Source: Caulobacter hibisci (lineage in GTDB: Bacteria > Pseudomonadota > Alphaproteobacteria > Caulobacterales > Caulobacteraceae). From it: a stretch of 64,000 nucleotides of DNA. The notes under the pieces are model-generated. The model did no database searches. It had not been told where the DNA came from and was given only the letters and a program-made list of their open reading frames with translations. The translations under genes were made by a program, and so were the position numbers. The stretch is taken from the NCBI RefSeq assembly GCF_016135805.1, contig NZ_JADWOX010000008.1, positions 1 to 64,000 on the forward strand, given 5' to 3'. Below, piece after piece: positions 57,378-64,000 of the stretch. Within the stretch, counting starts at the first letter, position 1. Every line of letters starts with the position of its first letter.

Positions 57378-58001
57378 CTACTTGCTCGCCGCGGCGATGG
57401 CGACGTCCAGCTGGGCCAGCGGGGCCTCGCCGCCCTCGTCGTTCAGCTTCTTGCCGTTGATGACGAAGGTCGGGGTGCCCTTGATGTCGGTTTCCTTGGT
57501 GTAGCGCTCGATGCGGTCGTTGAGGGCCTTCAGGGCCTTCTCGTCGCTGACGCAGGCGTCGAACTTGGCTTCGTCCAGGCCGGCCGACTGGGCGATGCGC
57601 AGCAGCACGTCGCGGTACTGGCCGGTGGTGAACATCTCTTCCTGCGAGCGGTAGACCGAGTCCAGCACGCTGAAATACTTGTCCTTGCCGGCGCAGCGGG
57701 CCAGCAGGAACGAGGCGGCGGCCACCTGCGGCGGGGCGGTCAGGAACTCGCGGTAGACGTAGTTGACCTTGCCGGTGTCGATGTACTTCTGCTTGAATTC
57801 CGGGAAGACCTCCTCGTTCCAGCGGGCGCAGTGGACGCAGCTGGCCGAGGCGTACTCGATGACGGTGACCTTGGCGTTCGGGTTGCCCAGGCTCATGTCG
57901 TCGGCGGTGACGGTCGAACCCGACTTGTTGCAGGCGGAAAGGCCGGCGACGCTGGCGACGAGGGTTGCGGCGAGCAGGATCCGGCGAAGGGGCGAGCGCA
58001 T
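57378..58001 (-). CDS. DsbA-family disulphide oxidoreductase 2, lipoprotein
   Basis: 207 aa. Starts MRSPLRRILLAATLVASVAG followed by lipobox LSAC, so it is probably a membrane-anchored lipoprotein. Active site CVHC (YASASCVHCARWNEE), cis-Pro in IKGTPTFVINGKKL. Only 2 bases before the next DsbA-like gene; the two share the plan and probably arose by duplication. Confidence 0.87.
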   Translation of the reverse strand: MRSPLRRILLAATLVASVAGLSACNKSGSTVTADDMSLGNPNAKVTVIEYASASCVHCARWNEEVFPEFKQKYIDTGKVNYVYREFLTAPPQVAAASFLLARCAGKDKYFSVLDSVYRSQEEMFTTGQYRDVLLRIAQSAGLDEAKFDACVSDEKALKALNDRIERYTKETDIKGTPTFVINGKKLNDEGGEAPLAQLDVAIAAASK

Positions 58002-58110
58002 GGTCGGGTCTTCCTACGAACGTGAACGGTAGAGTTAAGCGCGATTCTTTAGCCGCACGAAAACGGCGGCCTTGAGGCTCGCTCGCATCAGCGGCAAGCC
58101 GTCAGGGTTG

Positions 58111-58653
58111 TCAACTTTCGTTGCGCAGCACGCCCCGGCCAAGCTTCAGCAGCGCCTCTTTCAGAGGCCCTTCGGGCTGGTCGGCGAGGCTGGCGGCCAG
58201 ATCCCGCTCCTGGGCGGCGTCGAGCGGCGGCTTGCGGCGGGGGCGGGCCGGTGCGGCCGCCACCGCGGTGCGGACCGGACCCTGCACGATGCGCAGGCGG
58301 GTGACCGCGCCCTTGCCGAGCAGCAGGTCCAGCCGCTGGGTGATCTGCGGGGCCTGGTGCTGGATCAGCGAGGCCACGGGCCCGTCGACGCGCAGCTCCA
58401 GCGTGCCGCCCTCGCCGGTGCGGCTCTTGATGATGCGAACGGGCTCGGTGCGACGGGCCAGGGTCTCGCCGACGATCTCCTTCCAGCGCGATTGAAGCGC
58501 GCCAGGGCCCTGGCCGTATTTCTTGTCCAGCTCGCGGATCAGCGGGGCCAGGCTCTTGCCGGCCGGCGGCGGCACGCGCATCGGCGGCCGGGTGCGGCGG
58601 CGCGACAGGATCTTCAGCGCCTCGTCGGACGTGGGCAGCGAGCGGCGATACAT
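58111..58653 (-). CDS. DUF721 (DciA-type) protein
   Basis: 180 aa from ATG 58653 (MYRRSLPTSDEALKIL); the frame opens further up but overlaps the mutY promoter. The KH-like region (LIRELDKKYGQGPGALQSRW, then EPVRIIKS and LELRVDGPVASLIQHQAPQI) marks DUF721. In alphaproteobacteria DUF721 proteins are candidates for the DciA replicative helicase loader; that role is inferred from family. Divergent from mutY. Confidence 0.78.
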   Translation of the reverse strand: MYRRSLPTSDEALKILSRRRTRPPMRVPPPAGKSLAPLIRELDKKYGQGPGALQSRWKEIVGETLARRTEPVRIIKSRTGEGGTLELRVDGPVASLIQHQAPQITQRLDLLLGKGAVTRLRIVQGPVRTAVAAAPARPRRKPPLDAAQERDLAASLADQPEGPLKEALLKLGRGVLRNES

Positions 58654-58712
58654 GCGCGAGATCGTAGCACCGCCTCTCCCCTTGCGCGCGCGGATTTGCG
58701 ATAGAGCGGACA

Positions 58713-59765
58713 ATGACCGACGTCGCCGCGATCCGCTCAGCCCTACTCGCCTGGTATGACCAGCAGGCCCGCGTTCTGCCGTGGCGCACCGGCCCCGCCG
58801 CGGGACAGCAGGGCGTGCGCAGCGAGCCCTACCGGGTATGGCTGTCGGAAGTGATGTTGCAGCAGACCACCGTGCCGCACGCCACGCCCTATTTCCTGGT
58901 CTTCACCCAGCGCTGGCCGACGGTCGAGGCCCTGGCGGCCGTGGAGGACGGCGACCTGATGGCCGCCTGGGCGGGGCTGGGCTACTACGCCCGCGCCCGC
59001 AACCTGCTGGCCTGCGCCCGGGCCGTGGCCCACGACCACGGTGGGGTATTCCCCAGCACCGAGGAGGGCCTGCTGGCCCTACCGGGCGTCGGCGCCTACA
59101 CCGCCGCCGCGGTGGCGGCGATCGCCTTCGACCGCGCGGCCAACGTCGTCGACGGCAATGTCGAGCGGGTGATGGCGCGACTGTTCGCGGTCGAGACCCC
59201 CGTGCCCGACGCCAAGCCCGAACTGAAGCGTCTGGCCGGCCTGCTGGTCACCGACGAGCGCCCCGGCGACTGGGCCCAGGCGCTGATGGATCTGGGCGCG
59301 ACGATCTGCAAGCCCAAGTCGCCGCTGTGCGACCGCTGCCCGGTCGAGACCTTCTGCGAGGCCAAGGCGGGCGGCGCGCCGGAGACCTATCCGCGCAAGA
59401 CCAGGAAAGCCGAACGCCCGCGCCGCCACGGCGTGGCCTATGTGGTCAGCCGGCGGGGCGAGACGGCCCTGGTGCGACGGCCCGACAAGGGCCTGCTGGG
59501 CGGCATGCTGGGCCTACCGACCTCGGACTGGCGCGACCGGCCGTGGACCGACGACGAGGCCGCCCGCGCCGCCCCAATCCTCGCCCCCTGGCGCGACCTG
59601 GGCGCGGTGGAGCACGTCTTCACGCACTTTTCCCTGACCCTTCGGGTGCTGGTCGCCGAGGCCGACGTCGCCGGCGACTTCGTCTGGACCCCGCACGAGG
59701 GCCTCACGGCCCTGCCCAGCGTGTTCCAGAAAGCGGCGCGGGCGGGGCTGGAGCGGTTGGTCTAA
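58713..59765 (+). CDS. mutY: A/G-specific adenine glycosylase
   Basis: 350 aa. Removes adenine mispaired with 8-oxoguanine. [20 protein letters not shown], helix-hairpin-helix [20 protein letters not shown] then NVERVMARL, and the 4Fe-4S site [17 protein letters not shown] (C-x6-C-x2-C-x5-C). The C-terminal NUDIX-like recognition domain starts about residue 235. Its stop overlaps the convergent recR stop by 4 bases. Confidence 0.97.
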   Translation: MTDVAAIRSALLAWYDQQARVLPWRTGPAAGQQGVRSEPYRVWLSEVMLQQTTVPHATPYFLVFTQRWPTVEALAAVEDGDLMAAWAGLGYYARARNLLACARAVAHDHGGVFPSTEEGLLALPGVGAYTAAAVAAIAFDRAANVVDGNVERVMARLFAVETPVPDAKPELKRLAGLLVTDERPGDWAQALMDLGATICKPKSPLCDRCPVETFCEAKAGGAPETYPRKTRKAERPRRHGVAYVVSRRGETALVRRPDKGLLGGMLGLPTSDWRDRPWTDDEAARAAPILAPWRDLGAVEHVFTHFSLTLRVLVAEADVAGDFVWTPHEGLTALPSVFQKAARAGLERLV

Positions 59766-60364
59766 GCCGGCCGCCGCGCGCGCAGGGCCTGGGCGATGGT
59801 GCCGTCGTCGAGCCAGTCGAGGTCGCCGCCGACCGGCACGCCGCGCGCCAGCATGGTCACCGGCACATTGGTCTGAGCCAGGCGATCGGCGAGGTAGTGG
59901 GCGGTCGTCTGGCCGTCGACCGTGGCCGGCAGGGCCAGGATCACCTCGGCCACCTCGCCGCTGGAGACCCGGGCCAGCAGCTCGCCGACCCGCAGGGTCT
60001 CGGGGCCGACCCCGTCCAGGGCCGACAGCAGACCGCCGAGCACATGGTAACGGCCCTTGAACGAGCCCCCGCGCTCCATGGCCCAGACCGAGCCGACCTC
60101 CTCGACCACGCACAGAAGCCGCACGTCGCGGCTTCCGTCGCTGCAGACGGCGCAGGGGTTGGTGGTGTCGAGCGAGCCGCAGGTCGAGCAGGTCTTCACC
60201 TTGGCCTGGGCGTCGGCCATGGCGGCCGCCAACGGCGCCAGCAGGGTGTCGCGCTTCTTCAGCAAGGCCAGCGCCGCCCGCCGGCCCGAGCGCGGACCCA
60301 GCCCCGGCAGCTTCGACAGCAGGGCGATCAGGCGCTCGATCTCGGGTCCGGCGGAAGCGGCCAT
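59762..60364 (-). CDS. recR: Recombination protein RecR
   Basis: 200 aa. Acts with RecF/RecO in loading RecA at gaps. [20 protein letters not shown] helix-hairpin-helix, zinc site [16 protein letters not shown], Toprim [20 protein letters not shown]. Typical neighbour of ybaB and dnaX. Confidence 0.98.
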   Translation of the reverse strand: MAASAGPEIERLIALLSKLPGLGPRSGRRAALALLKKRDTLLAPLAAAMADAQAKVKTCSTCGSLDTTNPCAVCSDGSRDVRLLCVVEEVGSVWAMERGGSFKGRYHVLGGLLSALDGVGPETLRVGELLARVSSGEVAEVILALPATVDGQTTAHYLADRLAQTNVPVTMLARGVPVGGDLDWLDDGTIAQALRARRPA

Positions 60365-60389
60365 TTTCTCTCTTGTTCAGGCGGTGCGT

Positions 60390-60516
60390 GGTCCTCGCCC
60401 GGAGTTCATCCTCGGGCCGACCAAAGGTCGGACCCGGGGGACAAGCTCAGGGTGAGGACCAAAATCACGCCGCGTCAGTAGAAAACCTCATCCTGAGCTT
60501 GTCGAAGGACGAGGCT
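60390..60516. repeat. Composite family A repeat, copy 2
   Basis: 127 bases nearly identical to 44771-44897, including the GGACCCGGGGGACAAGCTCA block. Lies between recR and ybaB. Confidence 0.85.
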
Positions 60517-60529
60517 TTCGGGTCCCAGA

Positions 60530-60859
60530 TCAGAACTTCATCCCGGGCAGGCCGCCCACCATGCCGGCCATCGGACCGGCGGCTTCCTGCATCAGCTGGG
60601 CCTGCTTGGCGTCGAGTTTGCGCTTGGCGTCGGCGTGGGCGGCGACGATCAGGTCGGCGATGACCTCGCCCTCGCCCGGCTCGACCAGGCTCTCGTCGAG
60701 CACGACCTTGGTCAGCTCGCCCGCGCCCGACAGGGTGACGGTGACCATGCCGCCGCCGGCGGTGCCCTCGATGACGATCTCGGCGATCCGGGCCTGGGCG
60801 TCGGCCAGCTTCTGCTGCATGGCCTGGGCCTGCTTCATCAGGCCGCTGAGGTCTTTCAT
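60530..60859 (-). CDS. ybaB: Nucleoid-associated YbaB/EbfC family protein
   Basis: 109 aa from ATG 60859. MKDLSGLMKQAQAMQQKLAD coiled coil, then GMVTVTLSGAGELTKVVLDE beta core. DNA-binding dimer. Same dnaX-ybaB-recR order as many bacteria, but repeats fill both gaps. Confidence 0.95.
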   Translation of the reverse strand: MKDLSGLMKQAQAMQQKLADAQARIAEIVIEGTAGGGMVTVTLSGAGELTKVVLDESLVEPGEGEVIADLIVAAHADAKRKLDAKQAQLMQEAAGPMAGMVGGLPGMKF

Positions 60860-60881
60860 GGTCTGCTCCTCGATCGAAACG

Positions 60882-60997
60882 CCCTCCCCCTTGATGGGGG
60901 AGGTTGGGTGGGGGTGGCTACGGCGCTGAAGGCCGCGCAGGAGGCCAACTCGGCAGGTCACCCCCATCCCCGGCCCTTCCCCCATCAAGGGGGAAGG
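60882..60997. repeat. Dispersed inverted repeat, family E, copy 2
   Basis: Arms CCCTCCCCCTTGATGGGGGA ggttgggtgggggtgg and inverted cacccccatccccggcccttcccccatcaaggggg. Between ybaB and dnaX, both minus strand. Confidence 0.85.
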
Positions 60998-61005
60998 AAG
61001 AATGA

Positions 61006-62850
61006 CTAGTCCTCGACCTCGTCCGGCTCGATCGGCGCGGGTTCGGGGGCGAGCACCTTGCGGATCTCGACGATCTCCGTGCCCGGGAAGGCGCTGAGCA
61101 CCGAAGCCACGAAGGGATCGGACTTGATGGCCGCCAGGGCTTCGCGCTCCTCGCGCTTCTGGCGCTCCATCAGGCTTTCGGCCCCGCCGCCGCCCTCGGC
61201 GGCGATCAGCCAGGGCTGACCCGTCCATTCCTTCAGGGCGCGGACCAGGCGGCCGGCCAGGTTGCCGGGGGCGCCGGGGGCCGCCTCGAAGGTGATGGCC
61301 CCGGGCCGGAAGCTGATCGGGCGGACATATTGCTCGACGTCGAGGCGCAGACCGATGTCGCGCTTCTCGGCGATCAGCTTCAGCACGTCGTCGAACGAGG
61401 CCAGGACGGGCGCGGCCGGGGCGACGCCGACGGCGGCCATGGCGCGCGGCGCGGCCGAGACCGCCCCGCCGGGCGCCGAACCACCGCCCACGGCGACGCC
61501 ACCGCCAGGACCACCCGGGTTGCCGCCGTCGCGCAGGGCCTTCAGCGCCTCTTCCGGACCGGGCAGGTCGGCGGCGTAGCACAGGCGGATCAGAGCCATT
61601 TCGGCGGCGGCCATGGCGTCGGGCGCGCGGCGCACCTCGTCATAGGCCTTAAGCAGCAGTTGCCAAAGGCGGGCCATCGTCCCGGCGCTGGTCTGGGCGC
61701 CGACCGAGGTCAGGCGCGCGGCCTGCTCCTTGGGCATCGACAGGGCGTCCGGCCCCAGGGCCTTGGCCACCGACGAGGCATGGCAGTGGTCGAGCAGGTC
61801 GAGCATCACCACCACCGGATCGGCGCCAAAGCCCCACAGCTGGCGGAAGGTGGTCAGGGCCTCGCCCGGCTTGCCGCTCATCACCTGTTCGAACAGCGCG
61901 ATGGTCTGGCTGCGGTCGGCCAGGCCCAGCATGTCGCGCACGACAGCGGCGGTGACGGTCTGGCCGCGCTCGGTCTGGACGATGGCCTGGTCGAGCAAGG
62001 AGAGGCCGTCGCGAGCCGAGCCTTCGGCGGCGCGGGCGATCAGGGCCAGGGCGTCAGCGTCGATCCGCGCCCCTTCCTTCTGCGAGATGCGGTCGAAGTG
62101 CTTGGCCAGCACGTCCGGCTCGATCCGGCGCAGGTCGAAGCGCTGGGTGCGCGACAGGATCGTCACCGGCACCTTGCGGATCTCGGTGGTGGCGAAGATG
62201 AACTTGGCGTGCGGCGGCGGCTCTTCCAGCGTCTTCAGCAGGGCGTTGAACGCCGCCGTCGACAGCATGTGCACTTCGTCGATGATGTAGACCTTGTAGC
62301 GCGCCTCGACCGGGGCGTAGCGCACCCCGTCCAGCAGCTCGCGCATCTCGTCGACCTTGGTGCGCGAGGCGGCGTCGAGCTCCAGCACGTCCATGTGCCG
62401 ACCCTCGATGATCGAGCGGCAGTGGCGCCCCTCGACCGTCAGGTCGACGCTGGGGCCGTGGACGGTGTCGCTCTCATAGTTCAGGGCCCGGGCCAGCAGG
62501 CGGGCGGTCGTGGTCTTGCCGACCCCGCGGACGCCGGTGAGCATGAAGGCGTGGGCGATGCGGCCGGTGGTGAACGCATTGGCCAGGGTGCGGACCATGG
62601 CCTCCTGGCCGATCAGGTCCTCGAAGGTGCGCGGGCGGTACTTGCGCGCCAGCACGGTGTAGGCCGCGCCGAGCTCTTCCGGTTCGGGCTCGGGCAGCGG
62701 CTTGTCCGCGACGACCGGCGCCTGAACAGGCGCGGCCGCCTCGCCGAAGATGTCGGCCGTGTTCTCGTCGCGCTCGGCCACGTCCTCGCGGTCGAAGGCG
62801 GGCTCGTCCCACGGCGGGGCGGAATCGGGCGTGAGGTCTTGGTCGGCCAT
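61006..62850 (-). CDS. dnaX: DNA polymerase III subunits gamma and tau
   Basis: 614 aa clamp-loader ATPase. Walker A GVRGVGKTTTARL at about residues 106-118, DEXX VYIIDEVHMLSTAAFNALLK, sensor/arginine finger SRTQRFDLRRI. An acidic ~60-residue extension precedes the AAA+ core (LARKYRPRTFEDLIG). The zinc-binding module of other DnaX proteins is degenerate: only one Cys (EGRHCRSI) remains of four. Gly/Ala-rich linker 440-470, then the tau C-terminal domain. The 4.5S RNA gene lies upstream. Confidence 0.97.
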   Translation of the reverse strand: MADQDLTPDSAPPWDEPAFDREDVAERDENTADIFGEAAAPVQAPVVADKPLPEPEPEELGAAYTVLARKYRPRTFEDLIGQEAMVRTLANAFTTGRIAHAFMLTGVRGVGKTTTARLLARALNYESDTVHGPSVDLTVEGRHCRSIIEGRHMDVLELDAASRTKVDEMRELLDGVRYAPVEARYKVYIIDEVHMLSTAAFNALLKTLEEPPPHAKFIFATTEIRKVPVTILSRTQRFDLRRIEPDVLAKHFDRISQKEGARIDADALALIARAAEGSARDGLSLLDQAIVQTERGQTVTAAVVRDMLGLADRSQTIALFEQVMSGKPGEALTTFRQLWGFGADPVVVMLDLLDHCHASSVAKALGPDALSMPKEQAARLTSVGAQTSAGTMARLWQLLLKAYDEVRRAPDAMAAAEMALIRLCYAADLPGPEEALKALRDGGNPGGPGGGVAVGGGSAPGGAVSAAPRAMAAVGVAPAAPVLASFDDVLKLIAEKRDIGLRLDVEQYVRPISFRPGAITFEAAPGAPGNLAGRLVRALKEWTGQPWLIAAEGGGGAESLMERQKREEREALAAIKSDPFVASVLSAFPGTEIVEIRKVLAPEPAPIEPDEVED

Positions 62851-62930
62851 GGGCGCAGTCTAGAGCGTCGGACGGCGCGGCAAAAGGCTCGCGCGCGAAT
62901 GCATCCGGTCAATGCTGACTAATTTTGGGG

Positions 62931-63031
62931 GAAGGTGGAGACCGGCAGACGACCCGAGGGTGATCTCGTTGTGGCTGCTGCCTCTCGGCCCTGACCAGGT
63001 TGGCGAGGCCATCGTCCGTCGCCGATCTCCG
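62931..63031 (-). ncRNA. ffs: 4.5S / SRP RNA (ffs)
   Basis: The minus strand of 62972-62998 reads CTGGTCAGGGCCGAGAGGCA followed by GCAGCCA, the SRP RNA domain IV, with symmetric and asymmetric loops and a GNRA-type GAGA tetraloop closed by GCC/GGC. The ends pair: GGAGA (63030-63026) with TCTCC (62941-62937), then CGGC with GCCG. A T-rich end follows (62930 down: TTCCCCCAAAATT). Small bacterial type, about 100 nt. Location just upstream of dnaX suits alphaproteobacteria. Ends good to about 5 bases. Confidence 0.9.
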
Positions 63032-63037
63032 AGGGGG

Positions 63038-63066
63038 TATATCGCGACTCATCGATCGATATGCAA
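63038..63066 (-). promoter_or_regulatory. Sigma-70-type promoter of the SRP RNA
   Basis: TTGCAT at 63066-63061 and GATATA at 63043-63038, 17 bases apart on the minus strand, put the transcript start at about 63030-63032, exactly where the RNA helix begins. Confidence 0.72.
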
Positions 63067-63169
63067 GCGTCCAGAGGGTCGCAGACGAAAGTCGCGGCGG
63101 TTTCCGGTGGGCGAAAAGGCCTGACGCTAGGCGGTGACGACTCCGCGTGGCTGGGCTACAGAATCAACC

Positions 63170-64000
63170 ATGCCGCTTTCCGAGATCGTCAACATCTTCG
63201 CGGGCAACCCGCTGGACCGCGCCAGCGAGCGCCGAGGCGACGCCAGCTGGATCGCCGAGAAGCTGGAGGACGCCCAGTCCCTGGCCGTCGCCGTCTGGAA
63301 CGGCAAGGTGCTGATCGAGGACGCGCCGGGCGCCGACGGCGAACCCAGCGGCGTCCAGATCGCCTATCTGCGCGCCGACATGGCCAAGGAGCTGGCCGGC
63401 ACCGACGAGCGCCTGCTGTTCATGGGCCTGTGGAAGGACATCGCCGTCTTCGCCGTCGACCTGGAAGGCGCGGCCGACCCGTCCGAGGGCGCGCTGTCGG
63501 GCCTGGGCCGGTTCGAGGAACTGCGCGGCGCGGCCGCCACCCTGCCCGCCCCGGACGCCGGCATACTGGGCACCGCCAAGTCGATGTTCGAGTGGCGGCG
63601 CAAGCATCCGTTCTGCGCCAATTGCGGCCAGAAGAGCGAGATTTCCGACGGCGGCTGGAAGCGCATCTGCCCGGCCTGCCATGCCGAGCACTTCCCCCGC
63701 ACCGACCCGGTGGCGATCATGCTGGCCGTGCACGGCGGCAAGTGCCTGCTGGGCCGTCAGGCGGCCTGGCCGCAAGGCATGTTCTCGGCCCTGGCCGGTT
63801 TCATCGAGCCCGGCGAGACCATCGAGGAGGCCTGCGCCCGCGAGCTGAAGGAAGAGGCGGGCCTGATCGCCACCAAGGTCCGCTACCACTCCAGCCAGCC
63901 CTGGCCGTTCCCCGCCTCGCTGATGATGGGCCTGATCGCCGAGGTCGACAGCGACCAGGCCGCCCCCGACCAGACCGAGCTCGAGGCCGTCCGCTGGTTC
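63170..64000 (+). CDS. nudC: NAD(H) pyrophosphatase / decapping NUDIX hydrolase (partial)
   Basis: At least 277 aa from ATG 63170, cut by the window end. Zinc site CANCG and CPACH (KHPFCANCGQKSE, ICPACHAEHFPRTDP), then NUDIX box GFIEPGETIEEACARELKEE ending AGL and the SQPWPFPASLMMG motif specific to NudC. Cleaves NADH and can remove NAD caps from RNA. The 3' end is missing. Confidence 0.95.
   Translation, partial: MPLSEIVNIFAGNPLDRASERRGDASWIAEKLEDAQSLAVAVWNGKVLIEDAPGADGEPSGVQIAYLRADMAKELAGTDERLLFMGLWKDIAVFAVDLEGAADPSEGALSGLGRFEELRGAAATLPAPDAGILGTAKSMFEWRRKHPFCANCGQKSEISDGGWKRICPACHAEHFPRTDPVAIMLAVHGGKCLLGRQAAWPQGMFSALAGFIEPGETIEEACARELKEEAGLIATKVRYHSSQPWPFPASLMMGLIAEVDSDQAAPDQTELEAVRWF

Noticed and set aside
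62912..63124. 70-codon plus-strand frame between dnaX and nudC
   Set aside because: It lies over the SRP RNA on the other strand, has no ribosome site and no protein-like composition.

Overview
The window is high-GC (roughly two thirds G+C) chromosomal DNA from an alphaproteobacterium of the Caulobacter lineage. The strongest marker is a CcrM (GANTC) DNA methyltransferase gene whose upstream region carries a CtrA-like site and several GANTC sites. Supporting signs are a split ATP synthase b/b' pair, two large TonB-dependent receptors, a DUF6481 pair and many short dispersed inverted repeats between genes. No phage, transposase, CRISPR array or tRNA gene was seen.

Layout: 0-10 kb holds a flavin amine-oxidase-like protein, a POT peptide transporter, DUF427 and SRPBCC proteins, a large-subunit catalase and a chemoreceptor. 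9.8-13.3 kb is the leucine cluster leuC-leuD-[frameshifted ABM monooxygenase]-leuB. 13.4-25 kb holds an MFS protein, a Sel1 protein, rplS-trmD, a DUF922 protease, rlmN, a DUF350/serine-protease pair, an RHH/EF-hand fusion, hemF, a DUF4926 protein and etfBA. 25-27.2 kb is a cluster of very small charged or cold-shock proteins, one of them broken. 27.4-41 kb holds two TonB receptors, a GNAT-DUF1285-NUDIX-CCA operon, an MFS exporter, a GNAT/TfoX divergent pair, an SDR/DUF2855 divergent pair sharing a palindromic operator, and a RibD-type reductase. 41-48 kb has ccrM, a tandem glycine riboswitch and the glycine cleavage operon gcvT-gcvH-gcvPA-gcvPB. 48-51.5 kb has tandem paralogous membrane proteins and the F0 operon atpI-atpB-atpE-atpF'-atpF. 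51.8-64 kb holds a DUF6481 protein, a TauE-family transporter, smc, two DsbA-like proteins, a DUF721/DciA-type protein, mutY, recR, ybaB, dnaX, the 4.5S SRP RNA gene and a nudC gene cut by the window edge.

Most of this is core metabolism and genome maintenance: leucine synthesis, one-carbon supply from glycine, ATP synthase F0, electron transfer flavoprotein, haem synthesis, DNA repair, chromosome organisation and cell-cycle methylation. The less ordinary material is an in-frame fusion of a ribbon-helix-helix domain to a signal-anchored EF-hand protein with an apparent internal start, two genes interrupted by apparent frameshifts, five families of dispersed inverted repeats placed mainly at convergent gene ends or inside operons, and several tiny genes. 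I found no clear evidence of a wholly new multi-gene system.
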